Of a stretch of 64,000 bases of DNA, positions 34,019 through 45,226 are shown piece after piece. The DNA is from [Phialemoniopsis] sp. UDSM-2020. Taxonomy: Eukaryota; Ascomycota; Sordariomycetes; Thyridiales; Thyridiaceae. The stretch's first letter is position 1. Every line of letters begins with the position of its first letter. The notes beneath the pieces were generated by a model. The model saw only the letters and a program-made list of their open reading frames with translations, did not search any database and had not been told where the DNA came from. The translations under genes were made by a program, and so were the position numbers. The stretch is from positions 992,001 to 1,056,000 of the forward strand of contig JAEILZ010000008.1 of NCBI GenBank assembly GCA_018873225.1. Reading direction: 5' to 3'.

Positions 34019-34924
34019 TTTGCCGGATTGTGTGTGATTAATCTGCCTGAGCTTCTTCTGGGGACAAAGAGGGTAGGGCAGGAGTAGGTGGACTGGGTGC
34101 GAAGGAGAGAAAGGAAGAAAGGAAAGGAAAGGGCTGAGGAAGTGGCAGATGAATGCAAAGATGAGGTAAAGTCAAGTCAAAGAAAGGTGTTTGCACTGTC
34201 AGAAAGATGCTTGAATGGCTCCAGAGGTCGGGCGCTAGGCTTGATCGGGACTGGCTCGTTCTCAAAGCGATCAATAGCTCCACCGCCTTGCGTTGAATGG
34301 GCGACTCAATAGCGACTCGTTTACTGGGCGCCAGCTATTATTGTCAGGGCCCCCGGGCGCTGGGCGCTGGAGGGAGGGGAGAACAAGCCACTTGGGCAGC
34401 CCTGGAGGTGCTTTCTGCCTTGTGATAGATAACCACTCTGGATTTGGGCCACTTTCTATGTCATCAAACCTTGGTTGTCTGTTTGTTGCCCGACCACCAC
34501 CAACACCACGCTTTCTTTTCGACGACCTTCGCATTGACCAGAACGGGCCCATACTGGGGCTTTCGTTGGGTCTTTGAGCAGCCAGTAGCTTACACCGACC
34601 TCCTGCACGCTGCCGATTGTCAGTCGAGCCTGGGTCTCCGAGCTTTGGGCCGCGGGGGGATCGATCGCATTGGCCATGCCGCGCGCCTCTTGACTGACTC
34701 TTTCTTGCATCTCCATCCACCGTCGAAACCAACTCGATTGGCATTTGCCCGATCCATTCCTGTTCTCAGAGGCAGATTGCTCTTGTCTATCGCATACAGA
34801 AAGAAAGCGAGATCTGAGAGACGAGGTTCGGTCGTGTTTTGACTGACCCGAAAGACCTCTTCCTATCCTCACCACTTCCCCACATCATACCGCCAAGCTG
34901 GATTCCCCATTGAACAACGCTGCG
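34019..34924. promoter_or_regulatory. Divergent promoter between SPT5 and the WD40 gene
   Basis: 906 bp with no supported gene. A purine-rich (GGAAAGAAAGG) run at about 34101-34140 lies just upstream of SPT5, which on the SPT5 strand is a pyrimidine tract of the kind common in fungal promoters. Confidence 0.5.
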
Positions 34925-36409
34925 ATGAGCTCTGCCGTGCCGAACGTGCTTCGGCCGGGAGGCTCTCGCAGCACTCCTCTAGGTCTTGCAGACATCCGTC
35001 CGCGGGCGGATTCCAGCCTCTCCGATGGCATGCCCTCGGGCTACGAGTCGTCGTCCAACCCGCAACCGGGCACGAGCAATTACCTCGCACCTTGGGCCGT
35101 CTACGCCTTCGACTGGTGCAAATGGCCTTCGCAGGGCAACGGCGCAGGGAAGCTCGCACTGGGTAGCTATCTTGAAGACGGACACAACTTTGTATGCTGC
35201 TTCTATACCCCGACCATATCTTTGTGCGCGGCCCGTCGCTGACAGTGTTCGACCTACAGATCCAAATCCTGGACACCCAAATAGCGCCCACCCCGGCTGA
35301 CGCATTCGCTGCGGGCGGTTCCAAATACTCGATGGAGTTCACCAAGATCGCCGAAGCCACACACTCATACCCCGTAACGCGATTGCTGTGGGAGCCGCCG
35401 TCGTCGCAGAAGCAGTCTACTGACCTGCTAGCAACCTCTGGCGATCACCTGCGACTGTGGTCACTGCCGGCTGACACCCCGGTACCCTCAAACAACTCAA
35501 TCACGAGAAATGCCAGAGATGCGCCCACGACAAAGCTGACGCCTCTGGCTCTGCTGTCCAACTCCAAGACGCCCGATCACACCGCACCGCTCACCTCTTT
35601 GGACTGGAACACGGTGTCCCCCAGCCTTATCATCACGTCGAGCATCGACACCACATGCACCATCTGGGATATCCCCTCACTCACGGCCAAGACGCAACTC
35701 ATCGCTCACGACAAGGAGGTTTACGATGTGCGCTTCTGCGCCAACAGTGTCGATGTCTTTGTGAGCTGTGGTCAGGATGGTAGCGTTCGCATGTTTGACC
35801 TGCGAAGTTTGGAACACAGCACCATCATCTATGAGCCTACTGGCAAAGACGACAACAGATTAGGTTTGCTAATGTCCTATAATTCATATTCGCAGACGCA
35901 CCTTTTGCTGATTGACAGAGACAGATACCCCAGGTGGCGGTAGAATCAGTCCTACCCTGGCCCAACAGACCATGTCGCACCCGCCCCCTCTTCTTCGTCT
36001 TGCAACCTCACCCCATGATACCCACCTCCTCGCCACCTTTGCTCAAGACTCGAATGTTATCCGCATTCTCGATGTCAGGCAGCCGGGTCAAGCTCTGCTT
36101 GAGCTCCGCGGACACGGCGGCGCTCTCAACTGTGTCGACTGGTCACCGCATAGGAGGGGGACGCTGGCGTCTGGTGCTGACGACTGCCAAGTTCTCATCT
36201 GGGACCTGCTCAACGCAAACTCGTCTTTGGGCCAGGGACAGCCCCCGAACGGCGGCGCGGCGGCAGAAAGCTTCAGGAGCCCGGTGGCTGGTTGGCAGTG
36301 CGACTACGAGGTCGGCAACATAGGCTGGGTCCCCAATCTGAACAACGAGTGTGGTGAGTGGCTTGGTGTCAGTGGAGGACGTGGTGTCTGGGGCGTTCGG
36401 CTTGGATGA
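34925..36409 (+). CDS. WD40-repeat protein, DCAF7/WDR68 (TTG1)-like
   Basis: Beta-propeller scaffold protein. Exons are 34925-35191, 35260-35863 and 35919-36409, giving 453 residues. The order YAFDWCKWP, GSYLEDGHNF-IQILD, VTRLLWEP, LLATSGDHLRLWSLP, PLTSLDWN, SSIDTTCTIWDI, VYDVRFCANSVDVFVSCGQDGSVRMFDLR, LRLATSPHDTHLLATF, NCVDWSPHRRGTLASGADDCQVLIWDL is the conserved pattern of DCAF7/HAN11 and plant TTG1. The family binds DYRK kinases and acts as a DDB1-CUL4 adaptor in animals. The second intron uses the less common donor GTTTGC. The C terminus GEWLGVSGGRGVWGVRLG is read without splicing. It is divergent from SPT5. Confidence 0.92.
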
Positions 36410-36648
36410 TTCAAAAAAAGATTTGATATATTGCTATAGACATGGCTTGGAAGTTCCTTGCGGGAGGGTAGGAAGACATGGGTGGCAGCGCGGCTTGCGC
36501 TGTCGACGGAGCGATTCTATCTTGTGCACCAGCGTCCGCATAGCTCAGTCATCAGCAGGCATGTCCTTTGATGGCTGTTTGTAGATCAAATCAACATATC
36601 GATTTGATGACCCATTTTGGTATCTAGTATCAGTACTGCAGCTTCGGA

Positions 36649-37843
36649 TCACAGTCGGGCCTTTGAACTGCTGCTGCCGATGTCAACCACTGCCTTGCCC
36701 CAAATCTTTCTTGATGAGATATCGTTCAACGCCTCGGCGACAGCTTCAAGTCCGTTGTACGCCTTGCTGAACACTACAGGCTTGATCTTGCCGCTGTCAA
36801 TCAAAGGCCCGAGCTCCTGCCATATCCTTGCGTTCTCCTCTGGATCTCTGCGGAGCGATTCTCCATATCTCTGGATGAGTGATTAGCTCGAAGCTTGGAA
36901 CCGGCGCAGATGCAGAATGTACTCACGTAACCGATGAGCGAAACCTGTTTCAGTAGTACCCGATTCATGGCGATCTTCTCGAGATTGGTCTCGTCTCTTG
37001 CCGCGAACCCAACCACCAAAATCCGGCCTCTGTGAGCGATGCACTTGAGGCTCTCGTCCACCCTGCCCACCGAGTCGTACACCACGTCGACGCCCTTCTT
37101 GCCCGTCAGCTCTAGCACCCGCTTCCACCACTGCGGCTCGGCCGCCATGTCGATGCACACCTCGGCGCCGCACCGGCGCACGACGCCGCACTTTTCCGCG
37201 CCCGTGGCCAACCCGATGACCCGGCAACCCCGCGCGGCGGCCACCTGCACGGCCATGCAGCCCAGCCCGCCCGACGCGCCGAGCACGAGCACCGTCTCGC
37301 CGGCCCGCAGGCCGGCGCGGGTGACCAGCGCGCCGTAGCTGACGGGCAGGGTGGCGGCGAGGCCGGCGGCGTCGGCGAAGGACCACGACTTGGGGATGGG
37401 GTGGAGCACGGAGGCGGGCGCGGCGACCTGCTCCGCGTACGAGCCGAGGGTGCCGCCGAAGACGCGGTCGCCGGGCCTGAAGCGCGAGGATGACCCGGGT
37501 GGCACGGAGGCGACGGTGCCGGCGAACTCGAGGCCCAGCGTGAAGGGCGGTGTTACGAGGGAGCGGTTGTTTTGGTGTTTGCCGCGGGCCTGGAGGTGAT
37601 GAGCACACACGGATGATCCGTCTACTTGATTTCAGTACTCACATAGAGAGTGTCGACAAAGTTGACACCCGCGGCCTTGACATCTATGACTACCTCATCC
37701 TTCTTGGGCGTTGGAGCCGGGATGTTGGCCACCTGAAGCTCGTTGTATTCCTAGTATGGACGTTGTTAGTGGTTGATTAGTGAACGATGTTAATTATGGG
37801 CGGTACTCACAGCTACAAACTTGTTCACGACAACACCTTTCAT
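36649..37843 (-). CDS. Quinone oxidoreductase-like MDR enzyme, C-terminal ARL
   Basis: NADPH-dependent medium-chain reductase of the quinone oxidoreductase/zeta-crystallin type. Exons are 37843-37811, 37750-37643, 37589-36927 and 36870-36649, giving 341 residues. Motifs: AAGVNFVDTLY near the N terminus, GLEFAGTV, GDRVFGG, and the nucleotide-binding LGASGGLGCMAVQVA. The Cys and His ligands of zinc alcohol dehydrogenases are absent, as expected. The protein ends SSKARL; ARL fits a PTS1, so peroxisomal targeting is possible. It is 20 kb from the peroxisomal cluster and not obviously part of it. The starting exon holds only 11 codons. Confidence 0.9.
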
Positions 37844-38468
37844 GATGTTACAGCATTAAAAGTATGATCGCGATCGTTTGTATGTGTAATATCATACAGA
37901 ACATACAACCCTTCTCGTGAATAGTCGATGAGTTGCTGCCTCTAAAGCTAAGCCTTGATGGTTCACTTCTGGCCGCGGCTAACACTTCCGGCGGAGGACT
38001 GACTTCCCAACTTCCAGTGCGTGTAAGTCGCTGGGGCCGCCACCACCACTCTAAAATCACCGAGGTCCCTCACTACAAGCCCCACCGACACTGTTGATGG
38101 TACGGATTCATCTTCGACACTCCTAGAGTCTACAGAATGATGATCGATAGCCCAGAAACTGTATTTCATACGCGAAAATAGCAACATAATATCAATATAT
38201 CCAATCAAGCTCAAATCCATCTAGAAATTGAGGTGCTGGTGTGATGTTGCGTCATGATCCATCACGTGCGCTGCAGCTTCTCATATGTCCAGGTGCTCCA
38301 ACATCGTCATCAGGCGACCTCTGTGAATCCTCATTCGCTCCCTACGAAACCCGAGGCATGAGAACGACCGACGACACGAACCTCCTCCCCGAACAAAAGA
38401 GAATATTGTTACCACGCTGAAATACCTGCATAGCTCACACTAGTATTTGATTACATACCATCAAAATC
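37844..38468. other. Intergenic interval (divergent promoter)
   Basis: 625 bp between the divergent oxidoreductase and adenylyltransferase genes, with no supported gene. It contains CATCACGTG at 38261-38269. Confidence 0.45.
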
Positions 38469-39674
38469 ATGAGCCGAGCTCACTTGCCATCGCTTCTCCT
38501 TCTACCTTCTCCTCCGGAGCCGGCTACGCGGGCTTCCCTCAATGCCGCCTACCGGAAACCCCTCGAGGCTGCCCTTGGGAAGCTCAAATCCCCAGACAGA
38601 GCCACGACATTGATTGTTGTAGTCGCTCTCCCACTACTAGGAGGCCAGTCACCCAGGACAAAGACTCTCTCCTGGGCAGACACCCAGTCACTGCTGGCCG
38701 GCTTATACACTGTCATCTCAGTCGTATGTGCCAAGCTCGGCATTGACACCGATGTCAATGGCGGGCCCGGCGTCGTGGACGCACGAGTTGTGCTTGTGCA
38801 CCACGACCCGGCTGTAGGCGTATCAGGACCTCAGCCGCCCTTGATCGAACCCAACAATACCACCATCGTGGACTTGCAGACCTTTGCATCCGCCAGTCAG
38901 GCGTGGAACTTCATCTTCCACGTGGAGAGCGAAGCAGGATTGGAGCTTGAGAGAACGTATCTGAAACTTACGGAAGGGGCGCAGTCCATTCTCGAAGAGC
39001 AGCTTGTGGCCGTTGATATGGGTCTTAAGATGACCACCGAGCCCGCATCAAGTGTTCTCTCCGTCCAGACCCCGCTACATCACAGCGTCATCCTTGGTGG
39101 CACATTTGACCACCTCCACCCGGGACACAAGCTGTTGTTGGCCGCGGGTGCCCTCCTTCTCGATGTTCCGGAGCCAGGTTCATCCACGCCTTGCAAGTAC
39201 ACAATTGGCATCACGGGTGACGAATTACTCAAGAACAAGAAATATGCCGAGTACGTACAGTCATGGGAAGAGCGTGCGCGCAACATCCTCGACTTCCTCG
39301 GCACCATACTTTCACTGCCGCGGCCATCGCCCGACGAAGGCGGCAAGCCCAAGATCGAGGAGAAGGCCGGAGACTTCAGGGCTTCATTCAGAGGCGGGCT
39401 TATCGCCGTCCAGTGTGTTGTGATTCACGATGTATACGGGCCTACGATTACGGATGAGAACATCACCGCATTGATCGTCTCTGGTGAGACGAGGTCAGGC
39501 GGGGCCGCTGTCAACAACAAGAGGGCCGAGCAGGGCTGGCATTTGCTCGACGTCTTTGAGGTCGATGTGTTAGATGCAGAGGAGATCGCGGATGAGCCGA
39601 CACAGACGGAGAACTTTGCTTCAAAGATAAGCAGCACGGCGATTCGGCAACTCAAGTCACAGCAACGATCTTAA
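38469..39674 (+). CDS. CAB4: Phosphopantetheine adenylyltransferase (coenzyme A biosynthesis)
   Basis: Transfers AMP from ATP to 4'-phosphopantetheine to give dephospho-CoA, the penultimate step of CoA synthesis. Single exon, 401 residues. The N-terminal half is poorly conserved; the nucleotidyltransferase domain begins at about residue 203 with VILGGTFDHLHPGHKLLLA, holding the HxGH active-site motif (HPGH), followed by IGITGDELLKNKKYAEYVQSW and the C-terminal VSGETRSGGAAVNNKR and SSTAIRQL. The last stretch is the ISSTxIR motif of the superfamily. The layout matches the yeast Cab4 and the PPAT half of the animal bifunctional CoA synthase; no kinase domain follows, as usual in fungi. Confidence 0.93.
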   Translation: MSRAHLPSLLLLPSPPEPATRASLNAAYRKPLEAALGKLKSPDRATTLIVVVALPLLGGQSPRTKTLSWADTQSLLAGLYTVISVVCAKLGIDTDVNGGPGVVDARVVLVHHDPAVGVSGPQPPLIEPNNTTIVDLQTFASASQAWNFIFHVESEAGLELERTYLKLTEGAQSILEEQLVAVDMGLKMTTEPASSVLSVQTPLHHSVILGGTFDHLHPGHKLLLAAGALLLDVPEPGSSTPCKYTIGITGDELLKNKKYAEYVQSWEERARNILDFLGTILSLPRPSPDEGGKPKIEEKAGDFRASFRGGLIAVQCVVIHDVYGPTITDENITALIVSGETRSGGAAVNNKRAEQGWHLLDVFEVDVLDAEEIADEPTQTENFASKISSTAIRQLKSQQRS

Positions 39675-39850
39675 TGTCGATGTAAGGGCTACCATCAAGC
39701 ACATGAAGAACTCCCGTCCATGCAACCTGTAGCCCATGGAACACAGAGCCTAATGCACACAAACCATTCTTTTCAGAAGTACCGTCCATGCGCCATTGTG
39801 TCCCTTCCTCCCATTACGCACCACCAGAGGTGCTTGATTCCGTACTCAAT

Positions 39851-40675
39851 TTAACAAGTGAGCGGCTGAGGCCCTGGAGGCTGGTAGTTTGTGGGGACGG
39901 GGTAATAGATGTTGACGACCAGACCGGGATCGTTCGCCTTGTAGGCGCCAGGAATGGAGTAGAGCTGGCTAGGAAGGGATCCCGAACCGCCAGACACGGT
40001 GAGCTGTGCGCAGGAGATGTACAGCTGAGCACCTCCGACGCTGCTGGCGCTGTGGAGACCGATGTGTTCGGCGCGGAGCAGGTAGTCGCCGCTGGGGATG
40101 CACTTGGGAATCTGGACGTTGATGACGGATTTGCCTGGAATTTGTGTCAGTAATGTGTCCAGTCGACCCCAGGAGGACAGGAAATGCGAACCTTGTGCCG
40201 GCCATACCAGCCCACTGCCGACGGTTGGCTTGTCTTGGTAGATCTTGAACCAGACGGGTCCATCGCCCGTCATGTCAGCGGCGGACTGGCCGGAGGGTGC
40301 CTTGGCCATCCAGAAGGACATGGGTCCGGGGTGGGTGATGGAAGACTTGGCCGTGTAGCCGATGGTCTCGCCGGCGTTCACATTGATGGTCTGGGCGCCC
40401 TCGCTACCTGGGGACAGCTGGTAGCAGGTCATGGCCTTGGAGTTGACATCGGTGACGGGGCCGTTGGACTGGTAGTTGGCCGTCTTGCGCACGTACTGCC
40501 AGTCGGCCGACTGCTTGCCGCCGACGACGAGGCTCTGCAGGATGTCTATTGTCGACGGTAACTTGTTAGCGGCAAGGCGGCATGGACAATGAGTGGATGT
40601 GGTTTAGAAGTCCAACGTACAATGGGCCTGGGCGACGCCCGAGGCGAGGAGGAGGACAGCCGCGACGGCCTTCAT
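39851..40675 (-). CDS. AA9 lytic polysaccharide monooxygenase
   Basis: Secreted copper enzyme that cleaves cellulose or related glycans oxidatively. Exons are 40675-40621, 40545-40192 and 40134-39851, giving 230 residues. The signal peptide MKAVAAVLLLASGVAQA ends directly before His18, which becomes the N-terminal copper-binding His; the second histidine-brace residue is His90 in SSITHPGPMSFW. The axial Tyr is likely in AQLYISCAQLTVSG. It is a catalytic domain only: after NIYYPVPTNYQPPGPQPLTC there is no linker or CBM1. The second intron (57 nt) has no stop and keeps the frame, so intron retention would give a longer but probably inactive protein. Confidence 0.94.
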
Positions 40676-42025
40676 TTTTGGGTCTGGAACAAGTCTATTG
40701 TCTGTGAGGATACTTCAGATGGTAAACGTCACTAGACACGGAATGCAAGACGGTGCTCAAGATCCGATATACGATACGCCCACGACAGCTGCTCGAAAGG
40801 GCACCCTCGCCATCTTATACAGCTCACGGTACGCCGAGACCTGCCGAACCCGGCATCAGAACAGGGAACCGCCACTCGGTTCCTCGTGATATAGATTGCA
40901 TGGCCTCTTGGGTCACTATTCTGTGCGTGTTTTCGTGAAGAGGACGCTAGAGAGGAGGCACCAGATGCCGAAGTTGCGGATAAAAGACGGCTTGGCCCAC
41001 AGCTACCTGCCTCCCGCTGGCGGGTAAATCGGGACTTGGCCGCCGTTGACCAGTTGGGTCGCTCCGAGATATTGATGTCGCATATGAATTAGGGCCAAGG
41101 GAATGGAACGCTTCGCGCTGAGCGTTGCGCACATGGTCTGGGGTAAGGCACGGCATTGCGAGGGACAAAACCCGGGTCATGTTGACCTGGGGTTGGATTC
41201 GGCTCGACAGCATGGGGGACGTGAACGCATGGCATGGAGTAGTATGGAAAGGGTGAGCTATCTGTATCTGAGTAAGATTATTCTCCGATGCGGATGTAGA
41301 TTATCCACTCTTAATGTAAGGGAACTTGCGAGAGTGACCGGAGACTGCTCTTGCAGCCTCGGATGAGGGTATCTACACTGTAGGGGATGGTGCCGTTTGA
41401 AGCTTATGACAGTGATGTCGGCCCCGGTGTAACAAAATTATGCGAACCTGCTATCCGCACACCTATTATCTCTGAGTCTCAACAACAACTACTTCGAAGA
41501 TCTAGCTAGAAAATGATTCAATTCATCCCAACTGTGAGACTAAGAACCATCCTAAGAATATGCCATCTGACACTACCCCCACAGTGGCATCCCTGCAGGA
41601 AGTTACGGGGAGCTTTGGCACCTGCCCCAGCCTGGGCCAATGGCGTCACTGGGGTTGGTTAGCGGCTGCTGCCAAGTGACCACATGCCATAAGCTCGTGA
41701 GCTTCGTGGCTTGCAGGCACCATCCGTTCAAACAACCAACCTTTTGATGATCTTCTTGCTGCAGCTGGGGCATTGCGACTTGAGCTCGGGGAAAACAATG
41801 CAGCTCAGATAATTGAGGAGAAAAATCTAGAGCTACCACCGGCTTGCAGGACCCCGATGCGATATCGCGAAGCAGCGACAACTCGAGCTTGAACACTAAT
41901 CTCAGAGCTGTGGAATGCGCTTTCGCAGTACCCACGAAACCGAACCAGATCTAGGTTTGGTTTCGCCCACGTTGCGTACTTAGGCTCGACAGTTGTATCC
42001 TCAGAGACGCACCAACATTGGTAGC
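40676..42025. other. Intergenic interval (divergent promoters)
   Basis: 1.35 kb with no supported gene between the divergent AA9 and ATG28-like genes. Confidence 0.45.
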
Positions 42026-43948
42026 ATGCCCATGTCATCATCTTTCCTCCCTCGCTTATCTCTCTCGCGCGGCGACGGCCCGTCTCTCCCACTCTTCAAC
42101 TCGAGACGCACTCTCCGAACGAAGCCTAGCGAATACGACCTGGATGAGCTCTCGCCCCGACCCGAAGATTCATTGCTCTGGCCAGAACCAGAACCCGCAC
42201 AAATTAAGAAGGTCGACACTATACCCTCATCCGTCAAGATGAAACGACAAGTCCTGTTCGCTGGGCCACCTCCCCCCATAGCCACATCCACATTGCTATA
42301 CAGAGACGAGGAGGCAGCGGCAGAAGGCTCGTCGCGCTATGGGGGACCGTCGAGCCACGCCGCCTCGCTGGGGGACACTATCCGCAGCGTGTTCCTCGAC
42401 CGACCGCCCCCGGACCTACCTCGGGATGAGTCGTCCACCTTTGACCCCGACTCCGTCTGGAGGAACATACAAAGGCGCGAGAGGGCCATTCAGAAGGACC
42501 TTCAGCGACTCCTTGACGTGCAGGCGGCTGGACTCTCAGCAGGGCTGGGCCGGTCCCTGGACAAAAGTCCAAGCCTCACGCCGTCATCGGCCGCCAGCGA
42601 CACCGGACGGAGCACGCCGACGAGCACATACCACACGCCCCGGTCACAGTTTCATTCTACAGAGTCGTCTATGCGCATAGCACGTCAGGGTGATGTCGTA
42701 CCTGTCCGCCAACCCCGTCCGAAGCCCATGGGACTGCGCTCGGCCCGGAGCGCCCTGGCCCGCAATATGGCACTGCTGGCAGACCTGAAAGTGGAAGAGG
42801 ACGCCAACCTGGCCGATGCGCTGAGCTCACGTAAACGAGCCTTGGCCCAGCTGCGAAAGATGTCAGCGCGCCGCGACGGTATTGCCGACAAGCTGCGGAC
42901 ACTAGAGAACGCCGAGGACGATCCGCTCTCAAAGGACCTTGCAGAGCTTCACAAAGAGCATAAGTCGGTGTCTATGGAAATTTCGGAACTAGAAGCCAGG
43001 CTCGCCGGCCTGCGGAATAGAAAGAGAGGACTCGAAGAGCAAATTGAGGAATTCAGCAATCAGCGGGAGTCGGGCCTGAGTGGCTACCGAGGCGCCCTGA
43101 AAGAGGCCGATGAACATGTCACGGCAACCTTAAATCGTCCGCCCGTCCAGCCCCTAGATCTTGACGCCTTCGATGTCGGAGCTAAGGGAGATGGCGATGA
43201 GGAGGATGCCCTCACCGGAATGGAATTCCTGCGCCTTCGTCCCACAAGAAGAACGGTAGCAATGGCGAGGGAGTGGTGGGAAGGCGAAGTCAGGGTCCTT
43301 GAGAAGCGCAAGGCTGCGGTCGACCAAGACCGAGCTGCGCTGGAAGAGGGGGCTGATGTTTGGCGAGAATGTATCAAACTCGTTACAGACTTTGAGTCCA
43401 AGCTGCGGCGGCAGATGAAGGAGCAGAGCGCGAGCGGCGAGGACTCTGACGAGAACGCGGACTCGCCTGAGCAGCGGATGCGCGCGCAGCTCGTTGACAT
43501 GGGGAATGTCATCAAGAGTTTGGAGCTGCACCTAGTCACGGCAGAGAGCAAGCATTGGAATCTACTCATTTGCGCCATCGGGGCGGAGCTTGAAGCGTTT
43601 AAGGAAGCGGAGCAGATGTTTCGAGAGGCGCTCAGAGAGGCGGGATACCCAGCTCCGGACGAGGAAGACCGAACGCCCCGCCTCGGGCGCTCCACGGACG
43701 AGATGAACAAATCGCACAAGGATACGGGGGGTAGCCACCCCTTAGTGGAAACGCGGGATGATGACCCCGGTGCCGAGAGCAGCGACAATGAGGTCCCGGC
43801 GGACCTGCTCGTCTCGCACCATGATACACGCAAGGAACGACATGACAGTATGAGCGACGCAGCTACGGACGCTGACTCACATGATAAGGGAGAGAGCAGC
43901 GAGAACGAGGTGCCACCAGAGTTCCTGGCAGAGCATCGAGACGATTAG
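42026..43948 (+). CDS. ATG28: ATG28-like autophagy-related coiled-coil protein
   Basis: Single exon of 640 residues from the first ATG (42026; a second ATG at 42032 is as good). The N terminus SSSFLPRLSLSRGDGPSLPL, KPSEYDLDELSPRPEDSLLW and KRQVLFAGPPPPIATSTLLY matches my memory of filamentous-fungal proteins annotated as Atg28. The middle has a heptad-rich coiled coil (about residues 260-360) and a second one around 430-560; the C terminus is acidic with a twofold repeat, SSDNEVPADLL and SSENEVPPEFL. Yeast-type Atg28 (Komagataella) acts with the Atg17 scaffold complex at the phagophore site, especially in pexophagy. The assignment rests on recalled similarity, so moderate confidence in the name and high confidence in the gene. 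Confidence 0.75.
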   Translation: MPMSSSFLPRLSLSRGDGPSLPLFNSRRTLRTKPSEYDLDELSPRPEDSLLWPEPEPAQIKKVDTIPSSVKMKRQVLFAGPPPPIATSTLLYRDEEAAAEGSSRYGGPSSHAASLGDTIRSVFLDRPPPDLPRDESSTFDPDSVWRNIQRRERAIQKDLQRLLDVQAAGLSAGLGRSLDKSPSLTPSSAASDTGRSTPTSTYHTPRSQFHSTESSMRIARQGDVVPVRQPRPKPMGLRSARSALARNMALLADLKVEEDANLADALSSRKRALAQLRKMSARRDGIADKLRTLENAEDDPLSKDLAELHKEHKSVSMEISELEARLAGLRNRKRGLEEQIEEFSNQRESGLSGYRGALKEADEHVTATLNRPPVQPLDLDAFDVGAKGDGDEEDALTGMEFLRLRPTRRTVAMAREWWEGEVRVLEKRKAAVDQDRAALEEGADVWRECIKLVTDFESKLRRQMKEQSASGEDSDENADSPEQRMRAQLVDMGNVIKSLELHLVTAESKHWNLLICAIGAELEAFKEAEQMFREALREAGYPAPDEEDRTPRLGRSTDEMNKSHKDTGGSHPLVETRDDDPGAESSDNEVPADLLVSHHDTRKERHDSMSDAATDADSHDKGESSENEVPPEFLAEHRDD

Positions 43949-44668
43949 AGTATATGTAACGACCCGTTTAGCAGCATTGAACACTTTTATTGGGGAGCGA
44001 ACGCAAAGTATGAGTATCAGGGCCGGAAGCTGTTCGAGGAAGTGTTATAATTGCTTAATGGCATTGGTCGGGAGCACCCCCGAAGCTTTTGTGGCCCGGA
44101 AATCGATAGCATCTTTGGAAGTCTTTCCTGACCGAACAGGTCATCCACACCTCGTCACATGTGAAAACATCCGGCGCCTTCAGCATAGAGTTACAATTCA
44201 AGTGCAGACGTACAATCCCACCTAGCCATTGAGAGACAGGAGATATTAATGTTTTTCTTTTTGACATGGATTTAGAACTGAATTTGACCAGTTGTGAGTG
44301 ACGAGGATGCTCAGTTGGGGTTTGGTGCGGGTTTTCCATGTGCATGTGCCGGGAAAAGTCGGCAATAGCTCGGTTTCCACCCGCCCGAGGACTGAGAGGG
44401 TCACAGGCTGCCCGCACCGGCGCAGTGCCCTCGGCCCATTGCTCGACGATCTCCCCCAAACCCTACACGCAAAGCAAACGAGGAGAGGCGAAAATCCTTC
44501 TTTTTGCAAAGATGCGTTCCCAAACATGAGGCATTAATACAAGGCAGGGTCGGCGCCGCCAACTGCTGCAGCCCGTTCCCAAACATCCTTTGTGCAACGC
44601 AAGTCCCCCGCGCGATTCCGCTAGCAACCACCCGCGGACACGACCAACAATGACATGACTGGCTTCGA
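43949..44668. other. Intergenic interval between convergent genes
   Basis: 720 bp with no supported gene, between the tails of the ATG28-like and mitofissin genes. Confidence 0.45.
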
Positions 44669-45226
44669 TCACCGAGTCCTCTCAAACCAGCCGCTGGAAC
44701 CTGCGATGGCGACCGACTGATCCATCACCCACTCGCCGACGCCGAGATATTTGTCGATCCACTTCTGCATCTCCTTGTTCTCGCCAGAGACCTTGTCCGT
44801 CTTGAAACTAGGCCTGACGGATCCCCAGAGATGGGGCGCAAGTTAACCGCCTGCTCTTCTTTTGCCGAACATCGCAACAAAGAGGAGGAAAGAAGATGTC
44901 GAAAACTCACGTCAAACCGGTCGAGCGCTTCATGCCGGCAAGGAGCGCCGAGACTGAACAGAAATGTCAGTGAACCGGAAACAGGACGATAACCGGTATA
45001 ACCGAGAGAGGCAGATGGAATACGACATACCCAGCACGGCATCAACCGCATAGTGCGTTAACCTTCCGAGCTTCGACCACAGCCCAAACGTCAGCAAGTT
45101 GAGGAACTAGGCAGGCATCGCTTTGATTTAGACTCTGCTGTTGCGGACTCGCAGCGAACGAGGACGAGAGAGAGAGGCGGGTGCGTTCGGCGAAAGCAAA
45201 GGGGGGGGACGGGGACTCACCACCAT
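44669..45226 (-). CDS. ATG44: Mitofissin (Atg44/Mdi1, DUF1748 family)
   Basis: Small mitochondrial intermembrane-space protein that drives mitochondrial fission for mitophagy (known for yeast Atg44/Mco8). Four exons, 45226-45221 (six coding bases, Met-Val), 45106-45031, 44953-44911 and 44813-44669, splice in frame to 89 residues. The protein shows the hallmark DUF1748 order: KLGRLTHYAVDAVLVSALLA, GMKRSTGLTPSF, then KYLGVGEWVMDQSVAIAGSS and a final WFERTR. Each intron has GTGAGT or GTATGT and a CAG/TAG acceptor. No exon is long enough to stand out as an open frame. It is tail to tail with the ATG28-like gene and divergent from pyruvate kinase. Confidence 0.92.

Noticed and set aside
44055..44459. 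134-codon minus-strand frame between ATG28-like and mitofissin genes
   Set aside because: No domain, no intron support and a composition consistent with chance.
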